From positions 14,632,001 to 14,696,000 of the forward strand of contig CM065309.1 in NCBI GenBank assembly GCA_033032175.1: 64,000 nt of DNA, read 5' to 3'. Positions 47,216 to 58,449 of the stretch are shown one piece after another. Positions within the stretch are counted from its first letter, which is position 1. Each line of letters opens with the position of its first letter. The position numbers and the translations under genes are program-made. This DNA is from Saturnia japonica. Taxonomy: Eukaryota; Arthropoda; Insecta; Lepidoptera; Saturniidae. The notes under the pieces are model-generated. The model saw only the letters and a list, made by a program, of their open reading frames with translations. It did not search any database and was not told the DNA's origin.

Positions 47216-48165
47216 AAACAATATGTAATTTATAGAATATAGAAGCATAGAATATTCGCTTATTTACTTATTTATCATTGCGTTTTGAAACCGCGTAACA
47301 GACGTGAATTTTATTTAATCGGTTAATTGTTACAGTCGTTGGGTTTAAAGAACGTTGACTTTAATTCACTTCTCATTTGACTCACTGTAAGAAATATTAT
47401 TTAGAATTTTTTAGACTATAACTAAAACTCACACTATTACCTAATTCATGAAATGCATACTGACTAAAACTATTCGTATGCAATTTCTTCATATAGTAAA
47501 ATATCATTAAACACATTGTCGATTGACTGTAATGAAAAAGCTAAGCTAAGAAGAAGTGTAATTTCATTTTACCAATAAAAATTATTTTAACTACATTCAA
47601 ATAAAACATGTTGACGACATAAACAATTTCATGATACGATAGAAAATGTCAAAATAATTAAGTAAAGTATATCGATAAAAATATTTATAAAAAAGAAAGG
47701 CCAAACAATTTATTGAATGGAAAATAACGCAGTTTATCATGAAACTGTTTGGATAGTGTACAATCACCCAAACAATTACAATGCTTCCATTTTGAAATCT
47801 GGATTTTTATCAACAAAGATAATGTCCATTCATTATTCGAATACAACGTTTCTTTGATATTTTAAAATCAATTTATAATACGTGAAATCAGATTAATTGG
47901 TTGTCTTACCGATATAACGATAACATCAGAGAAATAAACGAAAGCTTTCGAACAAAAGCTCTTTTATCCGTTTGAATACCGTTTTTATACTACATCAAGA
48001 AAAAAAAAATGCATTAAAAGATTATGTATATTGTTTTTAGGCTGCATTAAATAGTTGAAATAATGAGTTCAAATCCTACAATGTGCATGTTAAGGGCATA
48101 AACAGTTCAATAGTTTTATTAAACATGATACGACAATTGTCTCTTACTGGATCGCGACCACCATA
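47216..48165. other. AT-rich, nothing recognised
   Basis: No gene or repeat was identified. Confidence 0.35.
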
Positions 48166-48696
48166 TCTATGCTAATATAATAAAGCGGATTTTTTTTTAT
48201 TTGTTTGTTTAAACATCCTAACCTCTGGAACTACCAGTCGGAATTGAAAAATTATTTTTGTATATGATAGCCAGACTCTTGAGGAATATTATAGGTTATT
48301 TAAGATAAGGCTACAACTCTCAGATAGTCTTAAATATTGATTTTTGTTACGTAAGTCGCAACTTGTGGCCCTCCCGAACACTTTAACCGCGTGCGCTGGT
48401 GTTCTATAATATTATTGGTCCTTAGTATATCCAAAAAAAAGTCAGCGATAGCATATGCCTAAATCTTATACATAAGACACAATAAGGTATTTTGTGACAA
48501 AAATTTCATTGCAATTTAAAAAGTGATTTATAAGAATTATTTTTAGACATGGCATATTAATCCTAACAAGCAAAAGTTACTTGCTCTGTAGTGTATGCTA
48601 TTTTGAAACATAGTTTAGGAGATAATGAATAATTGTCGCGGCACGGTGGTTGTCGGATAAAATTAAAACGGGTGAAACCATGGAGCAAAGTTAGTA
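48166..48696 (-). repeat. dispersed repeat family A, copy 3
   Basis: It has the same order of words as copy 1: TATATGATAGCCAGACTCT, CTACAACTCTCAGATA, ATTGATTTTTGTTACGTAAGTCG, CGTGCGCTGG, TTTTTAGACATGGCATATTAATCC, then the end ACGGGTGAAACCATGGAGCA. It is about 100 bp shorter than copy 1 through internal deletions. Confidence 0.7.
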
Positions 48697-48704
48697 CTAG
48701 ATAT

Positions 48705-48930
48705 AACACCCGCCATAGTAGCACTCTTAGGCATATTGCGTTTCGAGATCAGCCGGTGTATATCCAGTAATCAAGTTAGGTTGTAGGTATCTGTACCCGG
48801 GTCTCAACAACGATAAATGAAGCCCATCACAATGACTCTCTTTTGGTTTATCAAGTTTCGAGATCAGTTAATGTACATCCAGCTGAAGCTTGCAGACCGC
48901 GAGGACCGGCGATGGATTTTTGAACTTTAA
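48705..48930 (-). repeat. dispersed repeat family E, two pieces
   Basis: ACACCCGCCATAGTAGCACTCTTAGGCATATTGCGTTTCGAGATCAGCCGGTGTATATCCAG and, 120 bp on, a second TTTCGAGATCAGTTAATGTACATCCAGCTGAAGCTTGCAG. Both are inverted relative to 7775-8015. Confidence 0.5.
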
Positions 48931-50617
48931 ATGGTCGCCAATGTTTTTGAATTATGCTTACCAGCGTATTGTGCTTGCCATATTTATTTTCGGGCAAAAC
49001 AGCATATTGAATCCTTTTGAGTAAAAAAGCGGGACAATAAAAATCGTAAATAAAAAGTAGTTTTTTTTCCTACTTTCCCTTTTATTTGAGTTTTCATATA
49101 ATCCTGTAAGACAGTTAGCTATGGCTATCTTGTATAGTCTAGGAATTTATATTTTTTCGAAAATTTAACTAGGTATTTTTAAAGTTACCTTTGTGCTGCA
49201 ACGTCGAGTAATCTCCGAAAAGCGGGACGGAGCCTATTCCGCGCAGGACATTTAATTTTGGGCTAAAAATCGGGATTTCTTCGCCATAATTGCGACGTCG
49301 GGAAGTCTAGTGCTTTCTACCAGATACAGTGCAGTTATTTCGCTGAGCTATATAATAAAAATATGGTTGTACATTATGGTGAAGTTGATAACGCGATGGT
49401 AAGGCATTTTAAAGTGTCAAGGGCCTTAACATCTCATCCTTTACATTCACAGAACCACACTTTAATTTAACTCATTTATTAGCTGCAATCGTTTACTTTA
49501 TCGCATTTTTTATTGTTAACTGACATAAGAATCTGGTTTGATTCATAGCCGTATGACATTCAGCTACATGTTTTTATTAATAAATATTTATTATACTGGC
49601 TACTTCAATCGCAATTAAGTATAATATTAGATTCCATACATAATTATAGGTACGCACAAAGATTATCAAAAACTGCGTAGTTGATCTCGAGGAAGTTATA
49701 ATTTGTAAGTACGCAATACACCGCTTAATGAACAGCATAAATTACAAAATTAAAAGACATATGGCCGCTGGCTGACACTAATTTATTAAATAACAAATCC
49801 ATTTGAAGTTTAAATAGATTTATTTCTTTAATAAAATTTGACGATTTTAAATTTTTCATGTAACGTAAAACGAATAAGTAGAGCAAAACAAAACTAGATG
49901 TTATGAGTCGCGTACAAACCGTAGATGAATGCAATTAGAATTTCAAAATTTGATACTTCGTTAATTGTGAAATTAAGAACGCTCGGAGGTCGGCTCTCTT
50001 TGATATTATCTATATCCGATGACAACAAACTAAAACATTTTTACAAAACTACACACATTGTAGTGTATTAACAATTTCGAAATGTCGAAGACATTTTGTA
50101 GAGAGCATGGGAAGAGACTTATGAAACTCGTTCGGGTGTAAGAATTGTTGACTGTAGTATAAAGTTAGAATTAGGTGAAGCAATGAAACAAACCGGGTCA
50201 GTTACGTTTAGTACTGCGATTTTACAACACGCATCTTAGTAAAAAGTCATTTATAAAAACAGGTTTTCAATTAAAGCTCTAAAAAAACTTTAAATTAAAT
50301 CAAACCCATCACTTTATTATAATAATTTTTTATATGATATAAAATCTTGCCGCGATATTTACTTGTGTAGATAAAGAGGAATACAATAATTATATAAGTT
50401 GATCTTGACTTAATTGAATCTTAGGAAAATATATGTATTTTATGAAATAGGTAAATACATCTTCACAAGTAAATTACGCGATAAGATTTTATATCACATA
50501 AATTGTGTAATATAAAAAATTGATGGTTATGATTTAAGTTTACTTTTTTCTTTTTAGAGGTTTATATAAAAGCTTGATCTTAAAAATGATTTTTTACTAT
50601 TAATTTATTATGATAAC
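48931..50617. other. AT-rich, nothing firmly recognised
   Basis: The stretch 49195-49330 is GC-richer (AAAGCGGGACGG, TTCCGCGCAGGAC, ATCGGGATTTCTTCGCC) and looks repeat-derived, but I found no second copy here. Confidence 0.3.
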
Positions 50618-50805
50618 TAGCCGTACCCGTGACTTCGTTCGCATGGATATTGGAAAACAAAAGTATTTCTCATGTTATTTGTTAATCCAAGTCATAAACT
50701 ATGAGTGTACCTTATCATATAAACCTTTTAGCCGTTTTTGAGTGCTTGCGTAACAAACATCCAAACACACAAACTTTCATATATATTATGAGAGTAAGAT
50801 ATAAT
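50618..50805 (+). repeat. short lepidopteran repeat family B
   Basis: It starts CTAGCCGTACCCGTGACTTCG, has TTTTAGCCGTTTTTGAGTGCTTGCGTAACAAACATCCAAACACACAAACTTTCA and ends TATATTATGAGAGTAAGAT. A second 3' half is at 51720-51895. Confidence 0.6.
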
Positions 50806-50929
50806 GATAATAATATAGTAAGATAGGGAAGTATTAAGTAGTATAGGATATATAGAACAGCAGCCTAAAATTGTGTATTATTTTAATTAAAATTACGGTG
50901 TTATTCTAATAGGTTAATACACAGATAGG

Positions 50930-51490
50930 TAGGATATATGTGTATACGTGATACATATATTGTAATCTAGAATGTAAACTTTATTAAATTTGTGACTTGG
51001 AACGTACCTAGATATTAAAGTGAAAACAATAATAGCAAGTAATTCATAATTCATATTTCACAATCGAAAATAAAATAACCACAAGAGTAAATTGAGAATG
51101 GTTGTTAGCTAATGTTTACCCGAATAAAAAGTATATGTGTTAATCTAGGTAACAGACTATTTGTGACTGAAAAATATACAAACTTTTATATTTATTATAT
51201 TATAGTACTTATAGTAGAATATAAACTGTATTTTATTTTATTTAAAGTAACTGTGTCATCCTTATTGGTTGTCGAAGTATACACGTGATATCTAATCCAG
51301 AAAGGGAACCTTAATATGTTTGTGATATAGAACGTACGAATTAAATTGGAAACAATAATAGACATTAATTCATAGTTCCCAATCGGATATAAACTGCTAT
51401 CTATAGACATAAATTGATAGCAGTAGTTACGCTATGACTTTTACCAGGATAAAAAGTAGGTACGGTTAGATTTTAGATTATATACTTACT
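50930..51490 (+). repeat. diverged tandem duplication, spacing about 327 bp
   Basis: Matching pairs are: TGTATACGTGATA / GTATACACGTGATA; GTGACTTGGAACGTAC / GTGATATAGAACGTAC; AAACAATAATAG.A..TAATTCATA in both; and ACCCGAATAAAAAGTA / ACCAGGATAAAAAGTA. Each unit ends in a family B 3' region, so a repeat copy was duplicated together with flanking DNA. Confidence 0.5.
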
Positions 51491-51719
51491 GCTGAATTTG
51501 AAAATGTGAAGGGATAAGGCAGGTGGGGGAGCGTGATAGGTAATTCCTTTGTGAAGAAAATATTGCGAAAACTAATAGTTTGTTAGGTTTTTGAGGTTAT
51601 TTTGGTATATGAATTTTCAACGAAAATAATTTATTTTTGTCACTGGCCGGCTTCTGACACGGCCCGCTCGCATTGCTCACTTGGCTCGTGTATTAAGATC
51701 ACAGATCAAACACTCCCAC

Positions 51720-51895
51720 AAATATATATTGATAAAAGTAATTAAGCTATGACTTCTAACGGGATAAAAAGTATTCTATGCGTTAATCCCGGTCATAGAC
51801 TATCCGTGTGCCAAATTCAAATCTGTTCAGCCATTTTTGCGTCATTGGGTAACAAACATTCAAACATACAAACTTTCACATTTACTGTGTTAGAA
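51720..51895 (+). repeat. short lepidopteran repeat family B, 3' half
   Basis: GGGATAAAAAGTATTCTATGCGTTAATCCCGGTCATAGACTAT, TCTGTTCAGCCATTTTTGCGTCATTGGGTAACAAACATTCAAACATACAAACTTTCACA. Confidence 0.6.
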
Positions 51896-53074
51896 AGATT
51901 ATAGTATTAGAAATATAGTAAAGTTAGTAAGATAAACCTAACACTAAAAAATATACCAAGAAATGAGTTCGTGCACTTATATACGTGCATTAAAAGTAAT
52001 ACACTCGATGTTTACTACAATAAAACAAGATTTTTAGAAAACAACTTCACAGCAGTAGACTTCTTGTTACAATGTGAGCGCGTATTATAAAAATTTACTC
52101 GATTTTTTTCATAGCGCACCTAAAGAATTATAACTTAAAAAAATAATTTAAACTACTAATAATTTCAAAATAGCTGTTAATTTACTACATATAATTAACA
52201 AGTCACTCATGAGTCATCTTAAACTGCATATTTAAAATCCGAAGCATAATTTTCAAGTCACTTTACACACGTAATTAAAATTTGTACACACGTACTTAGT
52301 GAGCCCGGTAAAGCAGTCCGCAATTACTGGTCCATAATAATGGCTTCTGGACTTTAAGCAATCTGTCTGTTAATTTAACGGTCGTTAACGTTTTATATTA
52401 CTGTAAAGTTACCTATTCATTTATTTACCATAACTGATTTATTAAATAACAGGGAATATGTTCTTACTATGGTAAGTATCTGCCCTTTTCTTTAGAAAAT
52501 TTAATAAACTAAAATGAAATCACATTTATAAATTCATAAAAGGCATTAAAGCATAGTTTTCCGTTTATATTTAAATAAAAATATTGATGTTCGAAACATG
52601 AAAATAAATCTTTAAATTTAAAAATTACGAAAATATTTTTAGGCTACATTTAGGTATGAAGTACTTACTACTTTTTGCTATTAAACTTATTAAGTCTTAA
52701 GAGTGGAAAGTAAAACTATAACGTTGACTTTTTTTTATAAGTCCTCATACAAAGTTAACAATTTAAAAAAACAATAACACCGCTGTTCCTACACTCTTGA
52801 GTCTTAATGGCAAGTAAATGTGCAGTAAGTCTAAATGTAAAGTATTGAAATATACACGACTCTAATCGAATTGTCGTGCGATCACACAAATTAAAACAAT
52901 ACAAGTAGGTTAAACTACGTAGAAAACGGGACTAACTATTGCACATCACCACTCCATCCCGTGTTGCTTTAGAATTACTAACAAGCAAAGTAACGTCATC
53001 GATGAAGTGAAATACTTTCCAACCAATACCGTAAATAGTAATAGGAAGTGATTTGAGTCAAAGATACACGACCG
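51896..53074. other. AT-rich, nothing recognised
   Basis: No gene or repeat was identified. Confidence 0.35.
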
Positions 53075-53275
53075 ATGGAAGACATTCAGAGGACAAGGTA
53101 TCATGGTTTGCGTATTCGTTTGGCTTTATTGAATTCGCATTTCCTAATTTGTGTAACAGTCAATATAATCGTCTTCGTGACCAGTAGTTCTCTATTATTT
53201 GTTTTAAAAGAGCAAGCAAATAATATTACAACTGGCAATAATGTACGTGTTAATGAAGAATTAACTGTTACGTAA
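53075..53275 (+). CDS. possible small ORF or first exon with one membrane segment
   Basis: It has 66 codons from ATG to TAA. The N-terminal 20 residues are basic (RTRYHGLRIR). They are followed by a hydrophobic stretch at about residues 22-44 (FLICVTVNIIVFVTSSSLLF) and an N-glycosylation sequon NIT at 50-52. This would be a type II or single-pass arrangement. I do not recognise a family. The antisense strand is also open over the same bases, so chance is possible. If real, it may be a first coding exon whose reading continues after a splice, for example near the GTAC/GTAA sequences at 53243-53274. Confidence 0.2.
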   Translation: MEDIQRTRYHGLRIRLALLNSHFLICVTVNIIVFVTSSSLLFVLKEQANNITTGNNVRVNEELTVT

Positions 53276-54124
53276 CCCACCGTAGCAAAATCCACTAATT
53301 ACTTAACGGTTTTTAATAAGGTAATATCCGGACAACCAAGATTAGTTCGGTGTCGTGCAAAAAAAAACAACACGTAATTAGGTAAACCTGGAAGTAAATC
53401 TTTATCCTACTAAAAAAATTAATCCAAATCGTTACACCGGATTTTGAGAAACCACTTACGTATATATAATTTAAGAATTCTGACTAAATATGAGTAGTAT
53501 TAGACATACATGACCACATAACATTATGAATCTGGCTAGAAAATAAACTATTTATTTCTTACTATCCAAATAAATCAGGAATGGGAAATCAAATTCATAA
53601 AATAATTCTATTAAAAATATAACTCTTTATTATTGCATAATTTGCGCCTACATTTGGGTGAAGTTATGTTCAAACTGTATCTATTTATGGCATATGTAAA
53701 TAATTAGCTTTCTATTTTGTCTAAATACGGTCTGACAGGAGCTATCTCGTGCATTAATTAACCACTAACGACATCGAGCACGTGTTGCAAATCACTGCTC
53801 AGTGCTCAGTTACATCCATTTACACCATACATACTTACTACTTAGCGTCATTGAGTAATTGAGTATAAGTATGTATATTTATCTGAATAATTCGATTTAG
53901 AAATAATGCTAACATAAATAGCGAGTAGATAAAATACCACTCGCAAGTTGGAAGACATTCATTTTTTGATCGATATTTATTGCTGTTAAATTGGAAATTT
54001 AAGTCTATATTTTCTATTATGATGTTTCGCTGTAAAGATTAGGCATTTACCATTTGTTTTAGTTTGTTGATAGTAAGTTGCAAAAAATTACATGTTTCCG
54101 AAATGCAAATGTTAAGATGAATTT
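53276..54124. other. AT-rich, nothing recognised
   Basis: No gene or repeat was identified. Confidence 0.35.
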
Positions 54125-54440
54125 GTGGTGTGACTAGAAGGAATAAGATTAGGAATGTGTATATAAGAAGTATTAAACAGGACCAGTGATAGAAAAGTTG
54201 AGGAGTATGGACATGTCATGAGGGATTTAAGTCATATTACTAGCAGTGTTAACTATGAAGGTGGATGGATATAGGAGTAGAAGAAGACCGAAGGAGATAC
54301 AGGTTGACTGTGTTAAGATAGATTGTCTATAAAAGTTGTAAATACTGAAATGACAGCTGATGGAAAAAGGTGAACTAGGAGAATATGTAGTGCCAGCTCT
54401 ACTTAATAGGTGGAATAAGACTTAAGGGTAATAAGAAGAA
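54125..54440 (+). pseudogene. LINE reverse transcriptase C-terminal relic
   Basis: Across several frames the plus strand shows TRRNKIRN, EEYGHVMRD, HITSS, RSRRRPKEI-like and NTEMTADGK words. These match the order NKIRN...YGHVMRR...RGRPK..W.DCV...TEMTADR found C-terminal to the RT of some LINE families. There are at least three stops and frame changes. It is distinct in wording from the RTE pieces at 37301 and 44495. Confidence 0.5.
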
Positions 54441-55033
54441 GTTTTTTATAAGTTGAATAAGTAGTTTTTAAGTATTTTCTATAAGAAAGTAAAGTATGAT
54501 CATCGAACAATTATTAAGTATATAAAAGTAATCAGAAAATTCCATTCCAAGGAATTCGAGCAATTAAATTATTTTTGTTGTTTATATGCAGGCATTTTGT
54601 CAAATGAAAAGGATTATAGAACCTTTTGTAACTGTACGATTTGTAAAACATTTAATAGATGACTTATTAAATTTTGTGTAACGAAAACAATTATACCTTA
54701 ACTACCATTGTGATATATATGCTAGTCTGTATAAATTATAAGAGTCACACAAGAGGGCAACACACCTCGATGGCAGGATTCCAAACCTCAAATTACAGAA
54801 CGACATTCTTATAAGTTAGTAACAAAACCTTTGAGTAAAATATTTAAGTATATAAAAATCACTCAAATAAATTTACTGACAATTGTAATAAAAAGTAAAT
54901 TATACAGTCCTCTTTTTTTTCTTGTAATGATTGTTTGAGCACTCGTTTTTTTAAATCAATATAACGAAAAAGTTTGATTAAAATGATTCAGCGTATTCAT
55001 GATGCGTGCTGCACTTATAGTGTCTAAGCCATT
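54441..55033. other. AT-rich, nothing recognised
   Basis: No gene or repeat was identified. Confidence 0.35.
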
Positions 55034-55318
55034 AGCAACCCACAACATAACATAACATACCATCACGCCTGTATTCCCCAAAGGGTTAGGGCAGAGGTGT
55101 ACTATAATGTACGCCCACAGTTCGCCGAGTATGTTTTTAGGTTCCATGTAATAGGGGGCGAGCCTATTGCCATTAATCGGGCACGAAACTAAACTCCGAG
55201 CTGCTACTGAGAATTTCATAGGAAAAACCTAATAACACTTTGCTCGACCTGGGATTCAACCCCAGGACCTCGCTCATAGCAGTCGCGCTTACGATCACTA
55301 AGTTAACCCACAACTTTC
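55034..55318 (-). mobile_element. tRNA-derived SINE, minus copy
   Basis: It is collinear with 23361-23618 in reverse: CATCACGCCTGTATTCCCCAAAGGGTTAGGGCAGAGGTGTAC at the left, GTTTTTAGGTTCCATGTAATAGGGGGCGAGCCTATTGCCATTAATCGGGCAC in the middle, and ACCTGGGATTCAACCCCAGGACCTCG holding the B box at the right. It is flanked on the left by an ACATAACATAACATAC tail. The 87-codon minus ORF lies inside it and is not a gene. Confidence 0.8.
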
Positions 55319-56215
55319 ATGGCAAAAATATGTCACCAAGATCCAATCGTAGAGTTAGCTACTTAGCTGCACTTGCACTTCTAAGTTTCATATTTCACAA
55401 ACATTAAATTAAGTGTCTAAATAAAAGTTTTGATTCTTTTGAAATACAATTCTACAACGTGTATGAAACGCAATATTTTAACGAATATTATTACATAAAT
55501 ATTACATTTACAAAATAACTGTTGTATTATTGTATGTTTCTTTTTTGCAAAAAATATAGTTACATCAGTCTATCAAAGGACGGACGCATTAGTGGAACGG
55601 TGTAGCGAGGCTTCCTACCATACTTAATAAACGTTCCCTTATATAGGTAAGTAATTGCAATAAACAGTAGGTAATCATGTTATGATGCGCCGGTGATAAG
55701 TCCGGTGGTGCTACGCGTCACCGGCCACGTATATAAGGTTATAATTACCAATTTTTTTATTTCAATTACGCATATTGAAGTCTGTCAGGTATATTTGTAT
55801 GACCGCTCTGGCGGTTATTACTAAATTAGAACGATGTAAAAACGAACATAATTAATATATTATAAGCTTCAACTTTGTTACTTTATTTCTATTTTGTGTT
55901 GTCTTTTTAATTATTTACATATGATTAACCAAGTGGAGATAATTATTTCAGAATTGTCTCTACTTAGCGGAATTATTAATACAAAAAAGTAATAGATATA
56001 TAATATAATATATTATTATAATTATCAATTCACAACGTACGAATAATCACAGCTAATTTTTCCTACATATAATTATCCTTTTTTCGTAATTAAATCATGT
56101 TAGTACGTAGATGTTGATAATAATTCAAATATTCTAAATGTAATTATTATTTTTAGTTTAAAATAATTAATTAGCACGTAACAGACAAACGTCTTAGCAC
56201 TACATTGATTCACCG
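55319..56215. other. AT-rich with a short GC hairpin
   Basis: GCCGGTGA (55689-55696) and TCACCGGC (55718-55725) form an 8-bp perfect stem with a 21-nt loop. There is no gene around it. Confidence 0.35.
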
Positions 56216-56560
56216 TGTGGGTGCCGGGTTCTTCGTGTGGAATAGGAAGGAAACCCGAGCAGACACCGGGACTTACGACCCAGGTGTAGGTTTAAGTGGA
56301 CCCCTTATGATGCACATCAGCGCTTTGACTGCCCGTGATGCCCTGCCCGCCAAGCCAGATTTTGTAAGAACCTGTTAGTGCAGTTTTAGATACCCACTCG
56401 TTCTAAAATAGACCTTACTGCAGTTCTCGACAGGCCACGGTGTCTTAGTAAGATAAAGAGAGATTTCGCTGGAATACCTCTCGATCCTACATCTACCACA
56501 TATAAATTAGCCGCATTGCTGTTTTTGGTTAGTTCATTAGTTAGGTTGTAATATTTATTA
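56216..56560. repeat. GC-richer repeat-like block, unclassified
   Basis: The block from GTGTGGGTGCCGGG to CTCGACAGGCCACGGTGTC is far richer in GC than its flanks and ends in AT-rich DNA with a TATAAATTAG motif. The wording resembles a dispersed lepidopteran repeat. I found no second copy in the window, no coding frame across it and no clear termini. Confidence 0.3.
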
Positions 56561-56824
56561 ATTTTTATTTTGTGGTCTATAGATATATTAGTTTCCGTTG
56601 ATATAAATTCATTCTCTTTTTAACACGCTTTTATTAGCTTCACCTGTATGTATGTATGTATGTAACCGACCCCTTTGAGCTCGATTTTGTCCAACTTTGA
56701 ATGATCAGATTTAATTCAAACTTTGCACACTTGTCAAAAGTAGATGACAATACAATAATCCGACCAAAGCATCCGATTATCCTAATTAGATTCGCCAAGA
56801 TTAATTAATTTCTTTCCGCATTCT

Positions 56825-57103
56825 TTGCATGCGAGTAAGAGAGATAGAGCTAGTGCGCGAACTACGCATGGGTGCAGTTCCACACTTACTCTTTCGGGCA
56901 TGCAAGGTTGTACAGTTGATCATGCAGACATTTATATGGGTCCGCGATTGTTTGCTGCTGGACAAGCTTATGTGGCACTTAGTCGTGGAAGATCCTTGGA
57001 CGGTATACGAATTGAAGAACTTGATTGCTTAAAATTAACAGGAAGAACTCCATGTAACAGTGAAGCATTGAATGAAATGATTCGATTACGAGATAAACCA
57101 TAA
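56825..57103 (+). pseudogene. Helitron Rep/helicase C-terminal fragment
   Basis: From about 56894 the frame reads SGMQGCTVDHADIYMGPRLF and AAGQAYVALSRGRSLDG, ending in LDCLKLTGRTPCNSEALNEM and MIRLRDKP. This is the last part of the Pif1-like helicase of Helitrons: the VALSR.RSLDGL motif (motif VI) followed by LDC.KLTG. The first 23 residues of the ORF (before TLSGMQG) do not fit the family and mark the broken edge. No Rep domain, Walker motifs or Helitron 3' hairpin are found, so this is a short leftover. A (GTAT)n run lies upstream at 56647-56664. Confidence 0.75.
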
Positions 57104-57427
57104 AATCTACAATTACTCACAGAGTGAAAATTCACACTCATCCTCATTCTCAGTGCCGCCAACAGATTCGCTCCTATGATTATAATATTATGTAAAGTGA
57201 TTACGGATTGAAAATTCCATACTCAAGCATTAATGTGACTGACTGTATATGTAAATAAGGTTGCACCTCTATGTGTCTCGCTGTTTATATTGGCATCATA
57301 GAAATCTTTGAATATGTGTTCTTAACCAAGATACAATCGGAACACACTTGTACATATTAAGGGCGGTTGATAGTTAGCAAATCGAACTAAATAATTTATA
57401 GTTTAAAAAATTTAACTAAAAAATGAA

Positions 57428-57810
57428 AAATAAATAATAGTTTAAAAAAACTAAAAAAAACACGCTTTCATAAAAAATCCAACTAAAAAACAGAAAATAA
57501 AATTTCATAAATTTGATTAAGTACAGTGTAAAAAAAATGAATGTACATTATTGTAAAAAAAGCGTGGGGTGCATAGTGTCAATAATTATAAACATTTTAT
57601 TGACAGATAATGAGTAGAAGAATCATCACTTCGATAATATAATATCTTAAAAAGCGCTTTCAATACACCCCACGCTTTTTTTACAATAATGTACATTCAT
57701 ATTTTTTACACTGTACTTAATCAAATTTATTAAATTTTATTTTCTGTTTTTTAGTTGGATTTTTTATGAAAGCTTGTTTTTTTTTAGTTTTTTTAAACTA
57801 TTATTTATTT
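57428..57810. mobile_element. 383-bp foldback element with 144-bp inverted arms
   Basis: The left arm 57428-57571 and right arm 57666-57810 are inverted copies, differing at only a few positions, around a 94-bp spacer. Outer ends read AAATAAATAATAGTTTAAAA. Inner ends read TTACAATAATGTACATTCAT and CACCCCACGC. There is no ORF. It could be a MITE-like element with long terminal inverted repeats. I could not identify a target duplication. Confidence 0.8.
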
Positions 57811-58449
57811 AACATGAATTTCTTTGAATATGAATAGTAAAACTGGCCTAGAGTAAACTTTGTATGCGCTATATAATTCTGCAGCACTTTAGTACTATAC
57901 TATAGTCCAATGGTCAAAGTAACAGGATCCACATGAAACATAAAAAAAGAAAAATAATAGAAATATGACTACATTAAACCTTTGAGCTGAATTTTATAAA
58001 ATTTGCATGAAGGTAGCTTGAAGCTTTGAAAATAACATAAGATATATCGAAAACTAACAAGCCTACGGAAAATAAAACATTTTAGGAAAATTAAGACGAT
58101 CCTTTCCTCGTAAGCCAAGTCGCAAGTGTTAACTAGTATACTGTGATAATAAACCTTCAATAAAATAAAACGCTGACAATGATATTATCTAATCGACCGA
58201 AAAAGTTTCATCAAAGTTAGTTTAGTAATTCCCTAGGTATTGACAAACATACATACTAATAATATTTATATGTAATTGAACAATATATATAAATAAATAA
58301 AAGTATTAGGTAATTTGATAGATATTGCAATGGTGTACATAGATTATAGATCCTGCTTTAGTTCTGTAAGATCCTCCTTTTGTTCGGAAGTTAGTTAAAA
58401 ATATAATAGTCAATACATAAATAAAAATATGTTTATGATCACGCAATAC
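57811..58449. other. AT-rich, nothing recognised
   Basis: No gene or repeat was identified. Confidence 0.35.

Noticed and set aside
53101..53295. Minus ORF of 64 codons
   Set aside because: Overlaps the plus ORF at 53075; neither is proven, but the plus frame has the more protein-like layout.
56647..56664. (GTAT)n run as a CRISPR-like or regulatory array
   Set aside because: It is a simple tetranucleotide microsatellite of about four units in eukaryotic DNA.
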